Shown piece by piece: positions 45,415 to 56,492 of a stretch of 64,000 nucleotides of DNA (position 1 is the first letter of the stretch; each line of letters begins with the position of its first letter). A program made the translations under genes and the position numbers. This DNA comes from Inonotus obliquus (lineage: Eukaryota > Basidiomycota > Agaricomycetes > Hymenochaetales > Hymenochaetaceae). The notes beneath the pieces were generated by a model that made no database searches, was not told the DNA's origin, and saw only the letters and a program-made list of their open reading frames with translations. The stretch covers positions 124,001 to 188,000 of the forward strand of contig JAJHTX010000012.1 in assembly GCA_032164295.1 (NCBI GenBank), read 5' to 3'.

Positions 45415-46585
45415 ATGTTCACCCTCTGTTCTTCCTTAGAATCTGTCGTTCAGGCTATCCAGGTGCTTTCAGCTGCAGATTATGTCATTCTGGATTGTGA
45501 AGGACGTAATCTCGGTACCTCATCGGGTGCACTCTCCTTGATATCTCTCGGGACACCTGACGCGGCCCAGGTCTACCTCTTCGACGTCCTATTACTCCCT
45601 CGCGATGCGCTCCGACTATTGTTCAACGCCATCTTCTCTCTGACTCCATCCGCTCGTGCGAAGACCAAAGTCGTTTGGGATGGACGCATGGATTACGTGG
45701 AGCTGTACTATAGTTACACTTGTCCGATCGAGAATGTGCTTGATCTTCAACTCGTAGACGTCCTTTCACGGAAGAGGAGAGGAGAAAGTGACTCAAGGCG
45801 ACTATGCCGCTTCGCAAGGCGTACGTTTCCGGTACCTGAGATTAGAAAGCTTCAGCTTGAAGAGGTGCATGCTTTAATTGGAATGGACAGTGCCTTAAGA
45901 GAGCACAAAATCAAGAACGTTGAATTTAAAAATAGTGAGTGATAACTTTACATAAATCCTTTCGGAGTGGAGCAGCTTATACCTGGGATCAGAATCCGTA
46001 CTGTCGCTTCAAAGAAATAATCAATCAGACGTATGGATGCAGCGGCCCCTATCCCACGACCTCCTCGCTTATGCAGCTGGAGACATCTACAGGATCGCGA
46101 AACTTTACGATCACTTTCTTAAACGGAAATACTTGAAGCCGTTACAATTCTTACTCGACTTATCATCCCATTACGTTTCGATGCATCGACAAACGGGGAA
46201 ACCCGAAGAAGGCAACATCTTCATCGTTGGACCGTATCTCCCACTAACCATCTCATTGAAACCAAAATCCATAGGAAGCGGACATGCGTCGGAGATGAGT
46301 AAGGAGTGCGCTGGATGCAGACGGACCATGCTTGAGCGCCATTTCCCAACCGAGTCTTTCGATGGAGGGAAAGAGCAACGTGAAACGGAGGAGGCCGAAA
46401 GTGTTTCTCGATCAACTATGTGTAAAATATGCACTCTCATCCTCGCCAAACTGAGTTGCGCCGAGAAGCTGAAGGAGGACAGAGAGCACAGGGGGAGGAG
46501 TGTGATTGTTTATGCACAGACCGCATCAGATGCCGATAACGGGACGATTGCTGGCGAAAAGAGACAGGATGAATGTGTCGCATGA
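45415..46585 (+). CDS. DEDDy 3'-5' exonuclease, paralog of the 31443-32690 gene
   Basis: Exon 1 (MFTLCSSLESVVQAIQVL, from 45415 to about 45935) has motif I YVILDCEGRN and motif II VLDLQLVDVLSRKRRG. The GTGAGT donor after VEFKN is at the position equivalent to the intron in the paralog. Exon 2 resumes near 46030 with RPLSHDLLAYAAGDIYRIAK (motif III Tyr/Asp) and ends in a tail with CxxC pairs (CAGCRRTM .. CKICTLILAK) before the stop at 46585. Unlike the paralog it has no evident mitochondrial presequence, so a different compartment is possible. About 355 residues. Substrate unknown; RNA or DNA 3'-end trimming is expected from the family. Confidence 0.75.
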
Positions 46586-47546
46586 TGCTGTATAGCAGAT
46601 CTCGCGTAACTCTAGGTCTCGAATAACCGTGATGAAACCCTGCCCTCCCGTTCAATCCTTACGTGCAGTAACATAAGTTGTAGAGTGAAATTGTAGTCAG
46701 TTCCCGTTACGCCGCAACATACCATTATGTTTCTAAGCATCACTCCCGGTGCAGCAACTCCGCAGTCCTTGTTTCAAGATATTAATAGAATGCAGAACGG
46801 CGAACAATCCCGAGAACTACCCCTGAGTGAAATCTGCAGTGATATCTGATGCGAGCGCAACGCTTGGTTCAACGAGCGGGAGAAAATAAAAGATGTCGTG
46901 AACAGCGTCATAATTCAGACACAGTCGACGCCATTACCGTCAATGACGAGCTCGTACTCACGGTGGCGAGTTGGAACGCTGCGATGCTTCTTAGAAAAAT
47001 ACTGTCCTCGTCCACCAGTAATACGCCCGCCAAATATAGAAGTCGATGCTTCTACTACTCGTACCCTTGCCGACATGAAACGCCTTACCAAAAGCACCGC
47101 GTATAAGTGGAATCGAGGCCGATTGCCGAGGTCGAGGAGTACTAGAGATCCTCCTTGAAGCAGTACCATATAACTGCTCTCTATTCCGTCTCATGCATCA
47201 CAACCTATACCCGTGCCTGGCGAATAATAAAAACGCCCACCAAACAAAAGGGCCAGGAACAGTAGATAGAACCGAGATGGTTCAGGACTGTTCCTAGTCC
47301 TGAAGGGGTGGGGTGGCCACACGTTCATAACTTTGCCTGTACTGAGATTTTCTGGCACGGATCAGCTAATGCGGATAAAGCTTTCATGCCTAGCCTGTGG
47401 CGAGAACTATTGGAAGTGGCGAGAACAGTCAGAAGTGGCGAGAACCTCCATATATCGCTCAAATTCTCTATACCTCTTCCTCAACCCTGATCCATCCACA
47501 TCCATCCTTTTTCATAGGAATACAGAAATAGGATCGGACGTGCGCG
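46586..47546. other. intergenic; nested hairpin at 47255-47295
   Basis: No supported gene. AGGAACAGT (47255-47263) pairs with ACTGTTCCT (47287-47295), and inside it GAACC (47269-47273) pairs with GGTTC (47279-47283), forming a nested hairpin about 250 bp upstream of the first small Cys-rich gene. AGTGGCGAGAAC is repeated directly near 47416 and 47434. Confidence 0.45.
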
Positions 47547-47824
47547 ATGTCCTCACAGCCAGAACCATCTCCGTTGAGTCCTGCTCGCGTCGCAGCGGAG
47601 AAACTAGGGAGCAGTCGACTGGTAGTGACTGACCAACCACAAGCTGGTCCGACAATGTCGCCCAGTAATAGTGAAACAAAAAGCGCAGCTATGCGTCTTC
47701 GTGGAGGGTGTCTCTGTTCGGTGAGTTCGGACAACTAATAGATCTTTACAATTGGGATGAACCTGAAATCTAGGGCGAAGAGTGCGACATTTGTTTCTGC
47801 TGCATCCCGTGCTGTCGGCGGTAG
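47547..47824 (+). CDS. small Cys-rich protein with ubiquitin-tail-like MRLRGG motif (copy 1)
   Basis: Exon 1 (47547-47720) encodes a polar, Ser/Pro-rich N-terminus (MSSQPEPSPLSPARV) ending AMRLRGGCLCS. A 53-bp intron (47721-47773, GTGAGT..CTAG) leads to exon 2 (47774-47824), GEECDICFCCIPCCRR and stop, giving 74 residues. The Cys-rich end with CC pairs resembles membrane-associated, possibly palmitoylated CYSTM-like tails (inference). MRLRGG resembles the LRLRGG end of ubiquitin, but there is no ubiquitin fold. A tandem relative lies 450 bp downstream. I recall similar small proteins in other Agaricomycetes but know of no assigned function. Confidence 0.65.
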
Positions 47825-48274
47825 TCGAATGGCACCCTGTCATTACCTTGCATACCAATTTCTCACACTGCCGAGGAGTAGTGCTATGTTATATGCATCA
47901 TGATGTATGAACTCACCCTTACACCTTTTCCACAAAATTCATTTCCTGGGATTTTGTCTTTACTGATTACTGGGTTCACATGAGTGTAGTCTGTACTAAG
48001 TAACTAGCTAGAGGGAGAGAAAAATCAGTCAGAAAAGTCAAACTAGGATGACAAAGCAAGGAACATAAGCGAGAGATTACGTGATACGTCACATGCCTTT
48101 CTTCGTTAGTGTGACGTCATCATCTCCTCTGATCTCAATTTCTTGGCGTGGTGTTCAGAATCTTGGACTATGTACCTTAAAATTTTGCTTTGCATCCATG
48201 AATTTCCCTTCATCTTCAACCACCACCACCATCTAGTTTTTGGAATTTTACGAAACGAACATCTGCTACCCAAT
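47825..48274. other. spacer between the two small Cys-rich genes
   Basis: No gene seen. A short TGACGTCA (CRE-like) palindrome lies at about 48112-48119, upstream of the second gene. Confidence 0.4.
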
Positions 48275-48583
48275 ATGCCTTCTGACGCGATAGCGAGTTA
48301 TCCGCCTATATCTCGAGATAGTACCCAACACGAAAACCTCGACTCGGACGCAACTGACCCCTCTCGGATTGTCAGCTCGCAGCCTGCATCAGCCGCAGCA
48401 ATGGTTCCTGTTCAAGGAGGGGGAGAAAGCGGACAAGATGCCATGCGTCTTCGTGGAGGCTGCATACCTTGTCCTTGCCCGGTATGTCCTTATTTATTCG
48501 TGGTCGGTGCGGTTTCAGCTCATAGTACTTGGCGACGTATTTATTACCAGTGCATCATACCCATCCCATGTTGGTGCTGCTGA
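48275..48583 (+). CDS. small Cys-rich protein with ubiquitin-tail-like MRLRGG motif (copy 2)
   Basis: ATG 48275 (MPSDAIASYPPISRD) is preferred over the upstream in-frame Met at 48143 because the paralog also starts with a short polar region. The protein reaches DAMRLRGGCIPCPCP at 48481. A 69-bp GTATGT..CCAG intron (48482-48550) is stop-free and a multiple of three, so both spliced (..CIIPIPCWCC, 79 residues) and retained forms (102 residues) would end in the same Cys-rich tail. The motif and the intron position just after the MRLRGGC block match copy 1, showing tandem duplication with a rapidly diverging N-terminus. Confidence 0.65.
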   Translation: MPSDAIASYPPISRDSTQHENLDSDATDPSRIVSSQPASAAAMVPVQGGGESGQDAMRLRGGCIPCPCPVCPYLFVVGAVSAHSTWRRIYYQCIIPIPCWCC

Positions 48584-49075
48584 GCATACACGCATTTCAA
48601 ACTGTGCTATATTCCAGCATCTCTCCTAATGTTACGACTAGCCTTTCCTTTCTTTCTTATTTGTACGAACTATACCGTTACGAAATATCTGGACCTCGTT
48701 CTCTGCTATAAACGAACTGCTGTATCTTCCGTTACCATTTTCTTCTTCTTCCTTGTGTATCTTTACTCTCACTTTCACACACACGCCGATTGCATCAGTT
48801 CTCTGATGAAGCTACTCTGAATATGATTTTCTGTCGTATACCCGAATCGCGTCTCTCACAGGGGAGGAACGAAAGTCTGCTCTATCTCGCCCTCTCACGA
48901 ATAAAGAGCGGTCCAATATAGCTTTGAGGCCGGGGATCTGAATTGTCCGAGATGTAGTTCTCTTATTTCATTTTCCGAGGGATAGACAACCAGTCCATCG
49001 GTCCGAATAGCCATACAAATACATATAGAACATATAAACCTAGAAACAAAAGAAAACTACATCGCTTAACAGGTA
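48584..49075. other. convergent intergenic, no gene seen
   Basis: Lies between the stop of the second small gene and the stop of the minus-strand synthetase. Probably 3' UTRs. Confidence 0.4.
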
Positions 49076-52000
49076 TCAAAGGACACCGAGCCGTTCAGCT
49101 TCCTTAAACTCCTCCGGGTATAACTTTTTAGTCGCCGCAGGGAAGAGACTCAGGCGCGCATATCCACTCCGGACCAGGGGATCCTCAATGGCCATGAGTT
49201 TGAGGATCCTGGCATCTGGAGCGACGTGCGACTTTGCAACATCGGACTTGCTGTATTTCTCCAGCGGAACGACGGGCTTATCCAACTTCGTGGATAGTAC
49301 ATAAGGAATGGTATATCTATAATCAAGGAGCTCCATCAGATACCACTCGTTCTCCTAAAAGGGACATACAGACCTATCCTCGTCAATCTTCAATGTGTTC
49401 ACTCGATGAGTCGTGGCTACTAGCTTGCCTCCCGTCAGTTTCATGAGTTGCATGCCTAATGTGAAGAACAATCATGAACACACTCCTTAAGAAGTAAGCA
49501 GAATGGGCAAATACCAATATTGCACACAACACCGCCTTTTACCATCGGCACATCGATCCACTCGCCCTTGTGATTCTGCACCTGGAGTCCGGGACGTGAC
49601 TGGATCAAGCACGTCAAAAATGTAGACGGATCACGATGCTCATGCATCCCCTGGGCAAACCCGTTCCGCGCAGCCGCACGAATTTCTGGTGTCACCGGAA
49701 GATAGTGCCATATCGCGCAATTGAACTCAGTCTTCTCGGGGAAGTAATCGCCGAGTGCAGCCTGCGGGATGTCAAGAAGCCGACAAATGTGCTTATTCAA
49801 CATAATGTTGAGAGAACGGTACCGCGCGAAGAGGGCTTCCATCTTGTTGCGGAAGTGAGGGATATCGTTTTCGGCGGGCCATTGGTTCGGACCTAGATGT
49901 ATCATCAGTACGCAAAGCGCGTAGAGGCAAGAATTTAATGTATCACCTTCGTGCAATTTAAGCCAGAACGGAATCTTGTTCGTGTTCGAAGCATTTTTGG
50001 TCGGCTCTGGATGGTCCAAACCGAAGCGAAAAGCTTCCGCATGTGACTGAAAGAATTTAGAATTAGTGCTTTGTCTTCGATCGGATTTGCCGTTTGATAA
50101 CCTGCCTTGTGTGGTCCAGGAATATCATCACCACGGAAGTAACCTCGCAACGCATATGAGTTACTTGTTCCGAGGGAGTCTTTCCACTCCTGAGGTTTCG
50201 AGAACAATTGCTTCGCAAGGGTGAATATCTCCTTCTGGAACTCGTCCTCAAAACCAGGAACATTGACAAATATGCCAAAGCCGACATCTTCCAGAGCGTG
50301 TCGAAGTTGCTCGAAGTATGTCGTCGGCTCACGTTCCGCGAGGCTGAAGTCGATAGTCGGAACTTCGTCAAAGTCGAGCTGCTCTTTGAAACCGTTCAAA
50401 GCGAGAGTGCCAGGCAAGGATGGCAAGGAAGCTCGCTGTAATGCCTCTCTGAGCTTCTGCGAAAACGTCCCAACGTGCTCATCGGAGAGCATCGTATAAT
50501 GTTCTCCACCGACATCGATAAACTCGAGCCGGTCACTGCTGAAATCTCTCCAAGCTGAAAGGTGATTCTGCTTATACTGGAGACGATTGCCCATGGACGG
50601 TAAGGGAGTGGCACAGAATATCGTCGTCAGCGCTCCCTTGACAGCACCGGATGGGATATAGCTCCGGCCAAGGTAACTGAGACCGTACGCAACTCGCGTC
50701 CATTTCTGAATATCCTCCGAAGTCATCTTGAGTTCCCGTAGACGTTCCTTATCCGACACTCCAAGCAGCCACTCGATAACTGCAATTGCGCAATTGGGTT
50801 CATTGTCACTTATGGCAACTTCAGGAATTGCGCGGAATAGATCGTGCTTGGTCGACTCGAATGCAGATGGGGGAATTAGCGCCAGGAATATGAATATATT
50901 GACGAGCACTTCGATCCATGTGAGCTCGTTCATACGGAACTGGATGTGAGGCGGAAGGTTAAGTATTCCAATCCACGCAACGGGCTTGCTATGTGATTTG
51001 AGCTTTTTACCGATCTCAAAGGCGACCACTCCACCAAAGCTGTAACCAGCGATGAAGAAGGGTCCATCGGGACACGTTCTCTCGATTGCAGAAGTATAGA
51101 TTTCCACCATTTCTTCGAAGGATCCGAACGTGGTTTCATCTGCGTCAAATCCCCGGGCACGCAAAGCGTACACTGGCCTATCGTCTTCAATGAACCGTGC
51201 GAGCTGAATGAAGACGAAAATCTCCCCTATTCCCGGATGGATCAAGAACAAGGGAGGCTTTGACCCACGAGGATTAAGACAGATAAGTGGGTTGTACTCG
51301 GGTGGAGACGACAGGACGACGTGATCGTGGTTTGAAGCGAGCTCCCTGACGTAATCGCAGAGCTGGTCAACTCCTGGACGTCGTAGCATTTCGATCATAG
51401 GGATGTTCTCGATACCGAGTCGATCTTGAAGTACATGTTTCAAGCGCACGAGATGCATGGAAGAGGCGCCGATGTCGAATAAAGTCTGAGACAGAGTAAT
51501 TGTTGAAGCATCGAGATTGAAGACTGACGCGATGGACTCGAAGATGGTGCTTTCAACGTCGTCCTTCTCCACGTCCTCTGTTGATGGACCGGGTGCTTCG
51601 AGAACTTGTAAGGTCGCTTCGAGAGAGGTAAACATTCCCTTAGAGTATAAGTTGACGAGCATAGAACGTGAAACTTTGCCGAGGGCAGTCTTGGAGAAGC
51701 AGTTACGAGGCAAGGGTAGGACAACATGAGGTGCCTGGGATGCAAACACGATACATGCATTCCTGATTGCGCGCCTCGCTTGGTTTATGGTAGCTATGTC
51801 TTCATCACCGAGGTCATCCTCCACAGGAATGGTGTGCTGGAAGAAGACCGCGTACGTCTCGGTATCGGAATCGGCAAGGCGCATTGGACAGGCGTAAACG
51901 AAGGATCTCATTACCCCTTCGATTGCATTGTCTTCGATGAAATGCTCGATATCAATACTGGGATGCTTAACACCGTTTATGTTGATGAAGTCCTTGTCTC

Positions 52001-53457
52001 GTCCTGTAAGATGTAGGTTCCCATCGTGATCCAGTTGGGCGCTATCGCCGGTAATGAACCAGCCATCGGATGAGAAAGATTCGGCGGTTGCCCCAGGATT
52101 GTTGTAATACTCTCGAAAGACGGTCGGTCCACTCAGTTGGAGCTGACCTATCTCGTAAACGGCGCAGATCATCCCTGTCGATGGCGAAATGACACGCATG
52201 GTTACGCCATCACAGCATTTCCCCAACGACAGATATTTTGCAGGGTACAATTCTGGATCCCGTACAATTGGTAGCGTGTCATAGATACACCCGGCCTATG
52301 CAACGCGCAATGAAATTAAGTATCCCTATAGCAAAAGCATCAAAATGCAGGACACTCACGCCCGTTTCACTCATTCCAAATCCAGCGCGTAGACAATCTC
52401 GTGGAGACCCGTAGCGCTCAAGGAGGTCCGAGAACTCGACAGCGGTCCTGACGGGTACACTTTCTCCCCCGGAGATGAAAACTTGCAGCAACGATAGGTC
52501 GATCGATCCTGGGGCGAATGGACCAACCGATACGTCTCGACATATCTGGGCAATGAGAAAGTTTGGGCTAAAGGTATACGTGATCGCCAGTTCGCTGCAC
52601 CAGCTGAGGAGTTTACGAGGTTGCTGCAGGACAAAGGAGGGAGCAGCATGGTATTGCCTATCAAACATTAATTGACATGGTCCACGTCAGTTAAAGTACT
52701 TCTCACCAGGCATCCGCTTGCATCGCCTGAATATGGACCTCAGAGAGACAAGCGACGTGATGGAATGCTACCCAGTTGAGAAAGCGTGAATGTGGAGTGG
52801 AACCGTGGTGCTCTATCTTGCCGCGGACGCTCGATAGTAAATTTGAGTGACGAAGAGCAACGGCTTTGCAGTTTCCAGTAGACCCGGAGGTCAACATAAA
52901 GCAGACGATGTCATCTGGTTGAGCGCGGCGCAATGAGAACGATGGAACCCCTGCTGACTCGATGATAGGGCGCGCCTTGATGTCGGAAAAGGTAATACTC
53001 TTGATCCCTGGAGCGATGGCCTTGATTTCTGAAATCGTCTCATCGTTCGTGATAATTATCAGATTATGGAAGATATTCTTCAGGTGTTTGAAGAAAAGCG
53101 CCTGGCTAGACGGGTCTGGATGAAGTGGTGGAATTGGGCAAACGCGAATGCCAGCTTGGTATCCGAGTTAGTGAGATTTATGAGACAACAAGTTGCTTGA
53201 TACGCACCGAGACAACACGACCAGAAGGCGAGAATATGACTTTCGTGGTCAGGGAAGCTCGTAATCACAGTGTCGACCTCGGGACTTAGCCCTGACGAAA
53301 GAAGTTTGCGAGCGATGGTCGAGGCATCAGCGAATAAGTCGGAATATGATAGAGTCTTGGTAACTCTTCCGTCGGAGTCCAAGTAGCCAACCCTGGAAGA
53401 TGATTTGGTAGCCCGGGAGAAGAGTAAGTCTGAGAGCGTTGCCGCTTCCCTAGTCAT
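49076..53457 (-). CDS. NRPS-like A-T-TE enzyme fused to a 2OG/Fe(II)-type oxygenase
   Basis: Starts MTREAATLSDLLFSRATKS at 53457. Adenylation motifs: A3 FMLTSGSTGNCKAV (near 52895), FGMSETG (near 52375), A7/A8 WFITGDSAQLDHDGNLHLTGRD (near 52050), and KTALGKVSR with the conserved Lys (near 51670). The carrier domain follows (LFDIGASSMHLVRLK, Ppant Ser, near 51450), then a thioesterase (HPGIGEIF, nucleophile GYSFGG near 51040, GGEHYTML near 50500). In the same open exon (50400-50110) an isopenicillin-N-synthase-like N-domain begins (VPTIDFSLAE). Later exons give the double-stranded-helix core (EHRDPSTFLTCLIQSRPGLQV with a HxD-type pair near 49640; a second His in ATTHRV near 49410), ending at stop 49076. 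Such A-T-TE enzymes usually dimerise aromatic keto acids (atromentin type, known). The oxygenase would act on the released product. The substrate cannot be read from sequence here. Confidence 0.85.
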
Positions 53458-54659
53458 CGTTGGACAATAGTCGGCGACCTGCAGGCCTCAAATGAGGATA
53501 CAAGCGTTGAATTCTGAATGCAGCGCCCTTCAAAAATTCCCGCTATTCCAGATCGCAGCACCTCGTTTGCGTTGTGTCTATCCAATCAAGGCGGTAGTAC
53601 ATTTTATAGGACAACGCTCATCGTAACCCCAACGCCGATTTGATGCCATGTCCGACAAAAGGATCAAGAGCAAGGCACCACTGCTTATCCGAAAGGCCGC
53701 CATATTAAAGATACCAGAGCCTTGCCGATGATACCAAGCCAATTGCGAATTCCGTTATCACTTGGAGGAAGTGTTCTGTAAGATTGTGGTTGTAGAAAAG
53801 TGAAAAGTCCGATGCGTGGTGTGCTTGGCTACATCAAATTACATAATAGCTTCTTCCCGCTAGTGAATGTCCAAAACAAATCAGCCATCCACAAGTGTCC
53901 TATTCTCATCTTCCCACTGGCAGTTCCTTGGAAAAATACTTACTGACCACCATTCAAAGCCATGTTTGATCCACTGTCAACTGAATTCCACCGTCGGGAT
54001 CCGGAACAATCTACCCACTACACCATGTGCACTCTGAAGTGCAGCAGGTCAGGAGATCTACCAATTTTCAAAACAAGAACGCATCTACTAGCAGCTCACG
54101 CCTGTCCAACACTAGAAAGTGTCAGCAAAGAATCGGCTCTGTGACTCTGCCATGAACGATGCTATCGCTCATCAGCGCGGCCCTTGTTGTACTGAAAGTA
54201 TGCATACAGACAAGAACCTCCAAGAATATCTCAGCTGAATACGACATGAAATCCCTCCCTCTCACATGCTGTAAAATATCCGAGATTTGTTTCCGATATC
54301 TCCGGAACAAAGCCCTATTAGGCGTATCAATTCAGATAGCGTCCCTTTGATGTACAATGGAAAACGTGAGCATGAATTATATTCTTTCTCCAGAGCTGGA
54401 CTGCCGGGTCCGTTTCCCATTTCAATAGCACAATCACCAACAGGGCGCCCATTTTGATCAACGGAGGCTTTAGGCAATACAAAGATAGCCTTTTATCAAT
54501 CACTATCCAGATCCGCGAGTGACGGTGGCCAAAAGGGACTGTAGGGTACTAGGTAGAAAAAACGGAAGAATCCTTCTCGCATCAAAATGAATGATCTTGG
54601 ATTAATGTCAGTGCAAAACCCAATTCTCCCAAAATCCGATTTCCGACATCAAGTCGTAT
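53458..54659. other. intergenic, about 1.2 kb, no gene seen
   Basis: Separates the synthetase start from the methyltransferase stop (both minus). It should hold the synthetase promoter. No strong frame or repeat was noticed. Confidence 0.45.
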
Positions 54660-56215
54660 CTACGCAATAGGAACAGCCTCAATAATAGTATCCGCAGACC
54701 GCATGTTATGCACTTTGACGACCTTGAATCCAGCCTCAGTCACAAGCCCGATCATATCTTTTTCGGACCGTGTCATCCCATTGTTAAGCGCAAGAATCTG
54801 CATGCTTGTCGTCCTCACGAAGCGCGGACTTGCCTTTCGGAGGAGCATTTCGCAAAGCAAAAGTTTTGCTCCAGATCCGATCCCGTCCGTGGCCATCATA
54901 GCTGTGCGTACGTTCCGCAAAATTGCAACAACCTCTCCATCTTCCCAGTCATGCAAGACATGCCGAATCAGGTACGTCGGCTTACTCTGAGGAATACCTG
55001 TCTCCCCAGGACTTGGCGCAAGGAAGTTACCTGAGGCGAACGAGACTCGATCATGTGCCGCGAGCATAATATTGTCCGTGTTCCAGAGCTTGGAATCAGT
55101 ATCAGAAAACCTCAGACTATGACGGCTAGAGGAATTTGATGGTGCGAGGCACATACCTTCTGCGCATTCTCTGTCGTCTCAGGAATATCAAAGATCACGA
55201 AATTCAAATTACTCGTCGGATAGGCATTCAGAAAAGCCATCTCGAGTGAACCAATTCCACCGCCGATATCAACGATAGGAGAACCAAGGTTATGCCATTC
55301 AAAATCTGTGATGTCAATGAGAAAGGACTTTAGCTGTCAAAAGATTTTGAATGTGGCTCACCGTGTATCACATTGCTGTTTGCCATGTGATGGAGCTGCT
55401 GCATCGCCTTTCCCATACGCTTTCCGCGCCATGTGTGCTTGGAGGAGGCCATCCAGTCAAATGTGGGGCCCTGAAAGTTGAAAGAAAGGTTCGCCCCTGA
55501 AATGTTTCTCTTCGCTTCTGGAGTCGGGATCTCAGGTGTTGTCCTTCCCATGGTTGCCGCTTCAAGTAAGTAGGATGTAGATTTGAAACCCTCGTCGCAT
55601 CTGCAGAAAACTTAGTTGTGAAGTAGCGAATTGGATTTCTAGGCCGGTACTCACATAAATCCGATCGCATCCTTCATAGTTTCAGGGTGTCCAGAGCGAA
55701 GAAAGTTAGACATAGCATTATTCCTAAGCAACTGGGTATCGGCGGATTCAACCTCTTCAAAGTAGCCGTGTGGGAGCATGCAGCTCATCGTAATTTCTGT
55801 GGAGAGTTAGCTTTCAGCGAGACAGAAGACGGATTACTCTCACGCAGGCATCGTGCGTCCACTCCCACTTTTTCGCTTATGTCTGCGAGTGACATGGATT
55901 CATCGCCAATCACATCTGCGACCCCCAGATCTGACACAAAACGAAGGGCAGAGCTTTCCTGACACGATTCTGTGAAATATTTCAGTACCGAGTGTTACAG
56001 GGCAACTGGAGTATAGACTCACCCGCAATTTGGATAGTGTATTCTGATGCCCCCATGACGCATCGCTTCAATTCGTCGCAAATGTTTGCGATATTATTCT
56101 TGCCGTCAAATGCATCCCGTGAATTGATTGGCTGGTCAGTAAGATTTGGCTGGTAGATGGCCTTCACTAGACCCAGAAGTTCTTCAGCAAGAGCTACGGG
56201 TGACAGCGTTGACAT
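54660..56215 (-). CDS. SAM-dependent O-methyltransferase (COMT-like)
   Basis: Starts MSTLSPVALAEELLGLVKAI at 56215. Exons follow near 55830-55960 (SALRFVSDLGVADVIGDESM, the N-terminal dimerisation region), 55330-55640, 55180-55330, and a last exon 55095-54660. SAM motif I reads VDIGGGIGSLEMAF near 55270. The catalytic His is in LIRHVLHDWEDGE near 54970, followed by LLLCEMLL and the C-terminal TEAGFKVVKVHNMRSADTII. The layout fits fungal family-2 O-methyltransferases that methylate phenolic or enolic hydroxyls (known). About 390 residues, apparently complete. Its position next to the synthetase suggests tailoring of that product. Confidence 0.85.
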
Positions 56216-56492
56216 AGTGGATATGGGCGGAATGTGTATGATCACTTGGCGGATACTTATGTACAGTCTGACAGTTGCGCAGTCTTTCACTACACTGATC
56301 GTGAGAATTGTGAGGGTCCTGCTTTTCTGCACCGCCTACTACTTATTTTCTGTATTGCGAACAAAAGGAGATAAATTACACAACGGGATTTGTCAACCAT
56401 ACTACGTACAAAATAGCTTTGGAGGAACCACAGGACATAAACTACGACATCCTCAAGACAATTCCAAGAAAGGAAATGTATTACAGTGAGAT

